From a virus: a stretch of DNA of 31,318 nucleotides. Shown here one piece after another: positions 14,844 through 21,530 of the stretch. The notes beneath the pieces were generated by a model that saw only the letters and a program-made list of their open reading frames with translations, had not been told where the DNA came from and did no database searches. Numbering within the stretch: position 1 is the first letter of the stretch; the number at the start of each line of letters is the position of its first letter. The DNA lies in IMG/VR virus record IMGVR_UViG_3300033147_000062, positions 1 through 31,318 of that record, one strand, 5' to 3'. The translations under genes were made by a program, and so were the position numbers.

Positions 14844-17093
14844 ATGGCGATCACTGTCGACTGGGGGGCGAAGATCATCAACGTTCCGAAGGCCGACACC
14901 GCGGTGGTGTCGGCCGGTCCGCCAGAGATCCGATCGCTAAGCGTCGACGTGCTTCGGCTCGCTCTCAAAGCGCTCGAAGCTAGCGTCGAAGGCCAGGTCT
15001 TCGACGACACGCACGAGCACAACACCGAGGTGTTGCTGAGCGGTCTCTTGTACGCCAGAGTCGTTCGGATCATCAACGGCTACACGCTCACCTTCGAGCC
15101 TGGTGCGTACACAGTTGTGCTCACCAGCGCGAACCACAACATCGCCGACGTGCAGAACCAGAACGGCGTCGGCATCGTCACGCAGAACAGCGCCGGCCTG
15201 ATCAACAACAGCACCGAGCTCGCCGAGATCCTGTTGAGCACGATCTTGTCTACGTACACCGCGCCGGGAACGTTCGGGCACTCCGCGCTGCTCGCACTGT
15301 ACCGAAGCCAGCACGGCTTGGCCGTTTACTGGGATGATGGCAACGGCACAGCCGGCCAAGTGCCAGGCGTCAACGGAACCTACCTCAGCCCGTGCGACAC
15401 CGAGACGGATGCGCGCGCGGTGGCCGACGCGCTCGGCATCCGGGCGTACATCTTTGGTCCACACGCTGGGTTCCCCCTTCTGCTCACCCTCGACCATGAG
15501 CATTGGTCGTTCTACGGCCAGTCGGAACAGGGGCAGGACTTCCCGTTCTTGGACGTCGGCGGTGTCAGTGTCGACCAGGGCTACTTCTCGCACGTCTCAC
15601 TTAGCGGCGACTTGGGCAACAGCTGGATCAACGTGGTCGACAGTTTCGTGCAGGATTGCACCAACGTCTACGGCCGCTTCAAAGACTGCCAATTCTTCGG
15701 CAACTTGGTTGTGTCGGCCAACGTCAACATCCTCAACTGCATGGTGGCGAACGCCTCGACCACCATCACGCCGACGCTTCCCGCGCCGCTGTTCCTTCCA
15801 GACGGGAGGATGTTCGCGAGCTTTCACGATTGCAGCGGCAACTGGGTCATCGGCGGATCGACGCACTCTGGCACAGCGGTCACATGGTTGGCTGGGAGCG
15901 GCAGCGTTCGCCTACTCGCAACGAACACACAGGGCACGTTCGTTATCGACGGCGACCAGCGAGTCATCAATGAAACGACGCCGGCCGCTGGGCTCACCAT
16001 CATCACGAACAATCAACCGCATGTGCTCGACAAGTACAACGACGGCGAAGGCCTCGCCGTCCACTTCGATTCCGTCGCCGGTTTCGCTGGCCAGGTGCTC
16101 GGCGTCAACGGAACGATCGACAGGCCGAGCAGCAACGAGACGGACGCGAAGGCCATCGCCGACGCGCTAGGGATCAGAGCTTACGTGTTGCGCGATGGCA
16201 CGTTCACCGCGTCGGTCGACCACACGGACTGGCTGTTCCGTGGAGGCGTGGGCGGCTACTTCGGCTTCCTGCAATTCGACGGTGGTGGCGGGGCCAGCTT
16301 CGCGGGGTCAAAGGTCGAAGACCTCGCGTGCAGCGGGGATGCTGGTGCTAGTTACATTTGGTTCGTTGGCGCGCTTGTGAACGCTGTGACGAATCTGCAG
16401 CTCGCAGACCTGTGGAATTGCCAGCTCTCCGGCATCAATAAAAGCAACGCAGGGATTCGCCTCCTTGATTGTAACTCCGGCTTCGGTGCCTTTGCGCCGT
16501 CCATCGAACCGCACACACCGGGCTCCACCTGTGCTGTTACGACTATCAGATACGGCGGCACACTTACTTTGCTGGGCATTGTCGGAACGGGCATTGAACA
16601 CGACATTGGATTTGCCCACGGCAACCTCACGCTCGACGCGACAGTCACACAAGGTGACTTCACCTACTCGGGGAATATTCGCATCATCGACAACACGACT
16701 CCCCAGGCCGGCCTGAACCACAACTTCGACGCGGTCACACAGGAGCTTGTCGACGCGACGCTAACAGCAGCACACGACGCCGGCTCGTGGGCTGGCGGCG
16801 GCGGCGGTGGCGCGGCCAACATCCTTGGCGACTTCACGATCGGCGCCGGCGCGACCGCTTCGGTGATCCCAACCGACGCCACCCAGGCCGACAACTTCTT
16901 CGACGGACAGCTCGCTCTCATCACAACAGTGGGCGGCGAGCTCGTGAGCCGCAGCGTGCGCATCTACTCCAACGCAGGCGGCACCTTCACGCTCTCGCCG
17001 GCGCTTCCCATCGTGCCGAGCTCGGGCGACAACCTGAAGGTGATCGCCTGGTCGCCAGAAGATCCCGTCGTCGTTGGCGGCGGCGTGCAGTAA
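14844..17093 (+). CDS. Large fibre-like virion protein with internal duplication
   Basis: A 749-residue protein. Residues 30-118 (SVDVLRLALKALEASVEGQV, then IINGYTLTFEPGAYTVVL and HNIADVQNQNGVGIVTQNSA) match an N-terminal module I recall from other phage structural proteins, likely the attachment end. Residues 158-384 and 403-624 are two diverged copies of one unit, each with a GQVPGVNGT- or GQVLGVNGT-type segment, ADALGIRAY, and an ending INETTPAAGL or IDNTTPQAGL. A Gly run (GGGGGGA) near 653 leads to a small C-terminal domain. The duplicated part is beta-rich like a receptor-binding fibre. Bases 16321-16500 are about 57 % GC by hand count, well below core genes, and GAGCTC is missing from about 15230 to 16910. 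This suggests an exchanged, host-range-related module. Confidence 0.65.
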   Translation: MAITVDWGAKIINVPKADTAVVSAGPPEIRSLSVDVLRLALKALEASVEGQVFDDTHEHNTEVLLSGLLYARVVRIINGYTLTFEPGAYTVVLTSANHNIADVQNQNGVGIVTQNSAGLINNSTELAEILLSTILSTYTAPGTFGHSALLALYRSQHGLAVYWDDGNGTAGQVPGVNGTYLSPCDTETDARAVADALGIRAYIFGPHAGFPLLLTLDHEHWSFYGQSEQGQDFPFLDVGGVSVDQGYFSHVSLSGDLGNSWINVVDSFVQDCTNVYGRFKDCQFFGNLVVSANVNILNCMVANASTTITPTLPAPLFLPDGRMFASFHDCSGNWVIGGSTHSGTAVTWLAGSGSVRLLATNTQGTFVIDGDQRVINETTPAAGLTIITNNQPHVLDKYNDGEGLAVHFDSVAGFAGQVLGVNGTIDRPSSNETDAKAIADALGIRAYVLRDGTFTASVDHTDWLFRGGVGGYFGFLQFDGGGGASFAGSKVEDLACSGDAGASYIWFVGALVNAVTNLQLADLWNCQLSGINKSNAGIRLLDCNSGFGAFAPSIEPHTPGSTCAVTTIRYGGTLTLLGIVGTGIEHDIGFAHGNLTLDATVTQGDFTYSGNIRIIDNTTPQAGLNHNFDAVTQELVDATLTAAHDAGSWAGGGGGGAANILGDFTIGAGATASVIPTDATQADNFFDGQLALITTVGGELVSRSVRIYSNAGGTFTLSPALPIVPSSGDNLKVIAWSPEDPVVVGGGVQ

Positions 17094-17102
17094 GATGGGC
17101 CC
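17091..17102 (+). promoter_or_regulatory. -10-like box close to a start codon (weak)
   Basis: TAAGAT (17091-17096) lies 6 bases before ATG 17103, the same geometry as at 20941 and 25454, but without the TG-N extension or a -35 box. It overlaps the preceding stop codon. Weak evidence. Confidence 0.25.
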
Positions 17103-18176
17103 ATGGCGAGCGTAGCGCGCGGCGAGACCATCGACTGCAGCAACTCCAAGCTGGACGTCTTCACGAAGGTGAACGGGGTCAAGGTCGACGTGTTCGCGCT
17201 GAGCTATCGCATTCTCGACCCGCTCGACGCCGAAGTGGTGAGCTCGACGGCCGTCGACGTGGATCAGGACTGCCCAACAGGGCAACGCCTGGGCGTCGGC
17301 AACTACGTGATCACCAGCTGGACGGTGCCAGTCGGGCAGCTGCTCGGCACGCATAAGCTGGAGTGGACGATCACGCTAGCAGTCGGCGTGGCAGCGACCT
17401 TCTTCGTCGAAGAGTTCGAGGTGCTGACAGTCAGCGGCGCAGCCAGCGACGGCTATGTGACCGTCGGCGAGCTCAGAGCGGAGGGCTTCCCTGACGAGTC
17501 GGCCGGCGGCATGAGCGACGCTGACCTGGCGACGCTGATCACGCGCGAGTCGCGACGCATCGACAGGCTCACCCATCAGTGGTTCGAGCCGCGCAGCCTG
17601 GTGCTCGCGCTCGACGGCTCTGGGCACCGAGCTCTGACGCTGCACGTTCCGATCGTCAGCATCGCAAGCATTACAATTCTGGAGAGCGCAGAGGTGCTCG
17701 ACGCAACGTCATACCGAGTCTACAACCGGCACCTGACGCAGCAGCTCGTCGACCCAGACGACCGCACCGATCCGCGCGTCGAGTTCGCGCAGCAAGATGG
17801 CACGGTCGGCGACATCTTCCAGCGCTTCGGGGCTCGAGTGTTTCCACGCGGCCAGCAGAACATCGAGCTCGACGGCGTCTTCGGCTACACCGATCCGCCT
17901 GGCCCCGTTGGCGTGACGCCAGAGCTCATCAAATACGCAACGCAGCTTCTGGTGATGCGCAACTTCGGCAAGGTCTGGACTGACCAGGGTGCGATCTCTG
18001 CAGCCCAGGCGCAGTCGCGCGTCGCAGCCGAGCGCACGCGCGACCAGCAGATCAACTACAAGTCACCGCGCGAGGCCGGAGCCTACGGCTACCTGACTGG
18101 CGATTCCGAGATCGACGGCATTCTCGAACACTACATGGCGCCGCTTAGCATCGGCGACACGAGCGGCGGACTGTAA
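17103..18176 (+). CDS. Head-tail connector (adaptor) protein
   Basis: A 357-residue protein. Residues ~115-357 have the pattern of head-tail adaptors of the HK97 gp6/SPP1 gp15 type: YVTVGELRAEGFPDESAGGM, a helix ADLATLITRESRRIDRLTHQWFEPR interrupted by family-typical positions, then a beta part (HVPIVSIASITILESAEVLD) and a C-terminal helix set (VTPELIKYATQLLVMRNFGK). The N-terminal ~110 residues (VDVFALSYRILDPLDAEVVS) form an extra beta-rich domain not usual in short adaptors. It is the first gene after the fibre-like block and begins the connector and tail-completion set. Confidence 0.65.
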   Translation: MASVARGETIDCSNSKLDVFTKVNGVKVDVFALSYRILDPLDAEVVSSTAVDVDQDCPTGQRLGVGNYVITSWTVPVGQLLGTHKLEWTITLAVGVAATFFVEEFEVLTVSGAASDGYVTVGELRAEGFPDESAGGMSDADLATLITRESRRIDRLTHQWFEPRSLVLALDGSGHRALTLHVPIVSIASITILESAEVLDATSYRVYNRHLTQQLVDPDDRTDPRVEFAQQDGTVGDIFQRFGARVFPRGQQNIELDGVFGYTDPPGPVGVTPELIKYATQLLVMRNFGKVWTDQGAISAAQAQSRVAAERTRDQQINYKSPREAGAYGYLTGDSEIDGILEHYMAPLSIGDTSGGL

Positions 18177-18179
18177 GCC

Positions 18180-18713
18180 ATGGCGCGCGGCCGTCTCATC
18201 TTTCCGTTTCTGGCTGACATTCGAAGGCTAGACACCAGCGCAACAGAGAGCGCCGAGCCGCCACCCGACACCGGCTACGACACGCGCTTTCGTGCGCCAC
18301 GCATCGACTACCCAGTGGGGCAAGACGGACCGCGCACAACGACCCAGCGCTACCTGCCCCAGGTGCTCGTGCCGTGCCAGGTCGAGCCGTTCGCCGAAGA
18401 CCGTCAGCGGCAGATGCCGAGCGGCAACGTGCCAGACGCGAGCATCCTGCTGGTGTTTCACTTCGAGTCGCTCGAAGGCCTGGGCCTGGTAGACACGACG
18501 ACCGGCGAGCCGCTGATCCGCGTGAACGATAAGCTCGTCGCGCTGCTGCATCATCGCACGCGTGCAATGGTTCACAACTTCGCCAAGCGCAAACCGCCAG
18601 GCCTGTTCGCCGTCGAGTCGCGCGGGCAGAGCTACGGCCTGACGAGCCTAGAGCGGAACCTTCTGCTCGTGCCATTCAACGACCGGCCGCAGGGCTTGAC
18701 TGGGCAGCCATGA
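18180..18713 (+). CDS. Probable head-completion or stopper-like protein
   Basis: A 177-residue protein between the adaptor and the gpG-like protein. That is where a head-closure (stopper) protein normally lies. Visible are a Pro-rich N-terminal part, LPQVLVPCQVEPFAEDRQRQ, a beta-rich centre (ASILLVFHFESLEGLGLVDT) and VNDKLVALLHHRTRAMVHNF. No sequence family is recognised with certainty, so the role rests on position. It overlaps the next gene by 4 bp (ATGA), so translation is coupled. Confidence 0.55.
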   Translation: MARGRLIFPFLADIRRLDTSATESAEPPPDTGYDTRFRAPRIDYPVGQDGPRTTTQRYLPQVLVPCQVEPFAEDRQRQMPSGNVPDASILLVFHFESLEGLGLVDTTTGEPLIRVNDKLVALLHHRTRAMVHNFAKRKPPGLFAVESRGQSYGLTSLERNLLLVPFNDRPQGLTGQP

Positions 18714-19309
18714 CGATCCGCGTCACGCTCACGCCTGGCTGGCACAACGGCGAGCGCATGATGCGCCAGTTTCCGAAGCTGTTCCCGATCGCGATCAAAA
18801 TGGCGCTGGTGCAAGAGGCTCACTTCATCCGCAATAAAATGGTGACGTCGCTCAGCAGCGGCTGGCCTGGGCACTCGCCGCTAACGCTCATCATCCGCCG
18901 AGCTCGCGGGAGCTCTGGCGGCAAGATGCTTGTCGAGAGCGCGTCGATGCGCAACGCGATCACCGTCGTGCCCATCGCCGGCGGCGTCTTCGTCGGCGTG
19001 AAGCGCGGGCGCGGCACCGGTCGCGGCGGAAAGGACGCCGTCGACATCGCGAAGATCCACCACACCGGCGCGCGCGCCACCCAGGTGATGACAGATCGCC
19101 AGCGTCGCTTCTTGTTCGCCATGCTCAAGAAGGCAGGCCGACCGCCGAACCCGAAGAACCCAGGCGGCGGCGGCAAGGCTATGAGCATCTACATTCCGCC
19201 CAGGCCGTTCATCACTCGAGCCCTGACGCGCCACGCGCTGCCGGCGATGCTGCGCCCACGGCTACGTCGACGCGTTGCGAAGAACATGCGAGGCCTGATC
19301 GGAACATGA
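18710..19309 (+). CDS. Virion morphogenesis / tail-completion protein (HK97 gp10 or Mu gpG type)
   Basis: A 199-residue, very basic protein. It has an N-terminal helix set (ERMMRQFPKLFPIAIKMALV, then EAHFIRNKMVTSLSSGW), a middle with HHTGARATQVMTDRQRRFLF, and the signature IPPRPFITRAL near the C-terminus, which is the most characteristic motif of this tail-completion family ('..PPRPFl..A'). It lies just after connector genes and before the tail genes, as expected for the protein that joins tail to head. The ATG overlaps the previous stop in ATGA. Confidence 0.7.
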   Translation: MTIRVTLTPGWHNGERMMRQFPKLFPIAIKMALVQEAHFIRNKMVTSLSSGWPGHSPLTLIIRRARGSSGGKMLVESASMRNAITVVPIAGGVFVGVKRGRGTGRGGKDAVDIAKIHHTGARATQVMTDRQRRFLFAMLKKAGRPPNPKNPGGGGKAMSIYIPPRPFITRALTRHALPAMLRPRLRRRVAKNMRGLIGT

Positions 19310-20892
19310 AGCCAGCGATCGCCAGCATCACGCCGAGCTCGGGCCACTCTGGTGGCGTGCTCGTGCAGATCATCGGCTCCGACTTCCGTCTGCCGAGCTC
19401 GGACATACCAGACACGCAGCCGGCGCCAGCTCCACCCGATACAGTCGAAGTGCTCTTCGGCTCGACCACGTCGCGCGAAGTGCTGGTGCAGAGCGCCACC
19501 GAGCTGCACGTGCTGAGCCCCAGCTTGGATCCCTTCCAGGTCTCGACGGTCTTCACCGCAGACGCTGGCACCGACACGCTCACCGCGGCCGACCACGGCC
19601 TGCCCAACGGCCGGCGCGTCGCGCTCAGCGTGGCCGACACCGAGACCGAAGCGCTGCCGCTCGGCCTGGTCGCGCTCGACGCCAACGAGAACCCCCAGGC
19701 CTACTTCGTGGTAGGCGCCACGACCAACACCTTCCAGCTGTCGCTGACCGTGGGCGGCGCTGCCGTCGACTTCACCGACAACGGCACCGGCACGCTCACC
19801 GCTTCGAGCGACGGCTACCTCGACGTGACCGTGCGCAACCTGCGGCAAGAGCCAGCGCGCGTCGCCAGCGTGGCCGAGCTCTTCGCGCTCGCCGATGGGC
19901 AGACGCTCGATGTCGTCGTCGACGAAGGCCAGGCCCAGCAGGTGGTCTTCAATACCGCCGAGTTCGCCGCCATTGGCGCAGCCACGGCCGTCGAGGTGGC
20001 GGCGGTGCTGAACGCCGAGCTCGCCGGCATCAAATCGACGGCGAGCTCTGGCTTCGCCAACCTGGAGACCGACAGCGAGGGCACGAGCTCGGCGATCGAG
20101 ATCACCGGCGGCACCGCGGCTGCTGCTCTGGGCTTCCCCGCTGTGGCCGTCAGCGGCACCGAGACGCTCGAACCTGTGCCAGGGGAGTCAACCACCCAGG
20201 CCAACGCCTTCGCGCCGCTACGGCCCGACCTGAGCCAAGAGAGCCACCTAGCGACGACGGTCGGGCAGCTCATCCTTGAGCTACGGCGACAGGTGATCGA
20301 GAACGTCAGCTGGACAACGCACACCGACTACGACGAAGACACCGGCGACACGCTCAACTTGACCTACCTCAGCGAGCTGCCGGCCGTCGTGCTCGCGGGG
20401 CTGAGCGCACCAGAGAATCGCGAGCACGCTATACACGAGCCCGAAGACTTCGCGATCAATGATCCGACTGGGCCCGACGGCGACTTCTACACGACGCGCG
20501 CGCCAGTCGTAGTCGACCTCGAAGGCACGCTGGTGGGCGTGACCGACAACGATCCGCAGCTGCTCAACATGCTGCAGGCGGTGCGCATCTTCTTCAAAAA
20601 GAACCCGTTTCTCTACGTGCCGCGCGAGTTCGGCAACGCCGACGCAGGCGAGATCAAATACGAGCTCGAAGGGCGCATGAGCAGCGAGGCGGTGATCTCC
20701 CCGCAGGGCGACAACAGCAACGTGCAATTCTTCGGCTTCGACTTCCGCGTGATCGGGATCAGGCTCGAAGATATGCCAGGCTTGCCAGCTGGCGAGGCCG
20801 CTGGGCTGCCGAGCTCGCAGCCTGCGGAGCCCGTGATCAGCGTGGGCAAGACCGCCGACTCGACCTCGATCAGCTTCGTGCCGAAGAGCTGA
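19306..20892 (+). CDS. IPT/TIG-domain tail-module protein with inserted domains
   Basis: A 528-residue protein. It opens with an IPT/TIG-like Ig fold (IASITPSSGHSGGVLVQIIG, residues 5-24, then VEVLFGSTTSREVLVQ). That fold looks interrupted at 80-168 by another beta domain (LTAADHGLPNGRRVALSV, GLVALDANENPQAYFVV) and resumes with GYLDVTVRNL. Residues 195-277 form a third domain (TAEFAAIGAATAVEVAAVLN) that recurs in the tail sheath gene. The C-terminal ~200 residues (VDLEGTLVGVTDNDPQLLNM, AVRIFFKKNPFLYVPRE, NVQFFGFDFRVIGIRLE) look like a separate compact domain, perhaps a tail-terminator-like part by position. It starts in an ATGA overlap with the gpG-like gene. Confidence 0.6.
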   Translation: MKPAIASITPSSGHSGGVLVQIIGSDFRLPSSDIPDTQPAPAPPDTVEVLFGSTTSREVLVQSATELHVLSPSLDPFQVSTVFTADAGTDTLTAADHGLPNGRRVALSVADTETEALPLGLVALDANENPQAYFVVGATTNTFQLSLTVGGAAVDFTDNGTGTLTASSDGYLDVTVRNLRQEPARVASVAELFALADGQTLDVVVDEGQAQQVVFNTAEFAAIGAATAVEVAAVLNAELAGIKSTASSGFANLETDSEGTSSAIEITGGTAAAALGFPAVAVSGTETLEPVPGESTTQANAFAPLRPDLSQESHLATTVGQLILELRRQVIENVSWTTHTDYDEDTGDTLNLTYLSELPAVVLAGLSAPENREHAIHEPEDFAINDPTGPDGDFYTTRAPVVVDLEGTLVGVTDNDPQLLNMLQAVRIFFKKNPFLYVPREFGNADAGEIKYELEGRMSSEAVISPQGDNSNVQFFGFDFRVIGIRLEDMPGLPAGEAAGLPSSQPAEPVISVGKTADSTSISFVPKS

Positions 20893-20900
20893 CACACAAA

Positions 20901-20952
20901 GGCACAGCGCGGCGCAACTTGACCCAAACAGGCGTGCTGGTATCGTTGCGAC
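20901..20952 (+). promoter_or_regulatory. Promoter-like element, copy B
   Basis: TTGACC (20919-20924), a 16-bp spacer and TATCGT (20941-20946), preceded by TGG as in extended -10 promoters. The upstream block CAGCGCGGCGCAAC and the following CGTTGC match copy A at 5676-5720 with the same spacing. The -10 lies only 6 bases before the GTG start at 20953, so the transcript would be nearly or fully leaderless. It stands at the start of the tail module. Confidence 0.65.
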
Positions 20953-21507
20953 GTGGCACACGCAGAGAAGCAAGGCGCATCGGTAACTCTGAAGAACAAG
21001 AGCCGGCAGATGCTGGTCTTCAATCTTCCCTACCAGGTGCTCGGCTCGGGCTACATGCGGCGCCAGGTCGTCGGCTCCCTGACCTGGGTGCACGACCAGA
21101 AGCTGAAGGGCCAGGTCAAGCGAGCTCGCGGCGGCAACAAGCGGCTAAGCGAGAGCATGCGTCTGCTCGGCAAGGGCAAGACCGGCGACACCGCCACCGG
21201 GCTGCCGCCGGCGATCGTCCGCTGCCCCGATGTGGCCGGCGCGATCAAGGCTGGCCTGGTGCAGGTGATCCAGCTCACCGCCGAGCAGAGCTCGAAGCAG
21301 AAGACCGAGCTCGAAGCAGCGGCGAAGAAGGCAGCCGCTGCCAAGAAGGCTGAGGCCGAGCGACTAGCCGCAAAGCAGAAGGCGAAGACCGCCGCGGCTG
21401 TGGAGGCGCTCGAAGCCAAGGCGGCGAAGAAGGCGAAGCCAGCGGCGAAGCCTGCGCCCAAGAAGACGACACGCAACACGGCCCAGGCCGACATCAGCAA
21501 CGACTGA
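20953..21507 (+). CDS. Small tail-module protein with Lys/Ala-rich tail
   Basis: A 184-residue protein just before the sheath gene. The N-terminal ~105 residues are a small folded domain (ASVTLKNKSRQMLVFNLPYQ, RQVVGSLTWVHDQKLKG, VRCPDVAGAIKAGLVQVIQL). The C-terminal ~75 residues are almost only Lys, Ala and Glu (KKAAAAKKAEAERLAAKQKA and so on), a long charged helix or disordered basic tail. GTG 20953 is the only good start and lies 6 bases after the -10 of copy B. Small proteins in front of sheath genes are common in contractile-tailed phages, but I recognise no family. Confidence 0.65.
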   Translation: MAHAEKQGASVTLKNKSRQMLVFNLPYQVLGSGYMRRQVVGSLTWVHDQKLKGQVKRARGGNKRLSESMRLLGKGKTGDTATGLPPAIVRCPDVAGAIKAGLVQVIQLTAEQSSKQKTELEAAAKKAAAAKKAEAERLAAKQKAKTAAAVEALEAKAAKKAKPAAKPAPKKTTRNTAQADISND

Positions 21508-21530
21508 GAAGCTGAAGAGGGAATAGCAAA

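Noticed and set aside
9902-17093. Diversity-generating retroelement acting on the fibre genes
   Set aside because: No reverse transcriptase and no template/variable repeat pair is visible in the window.
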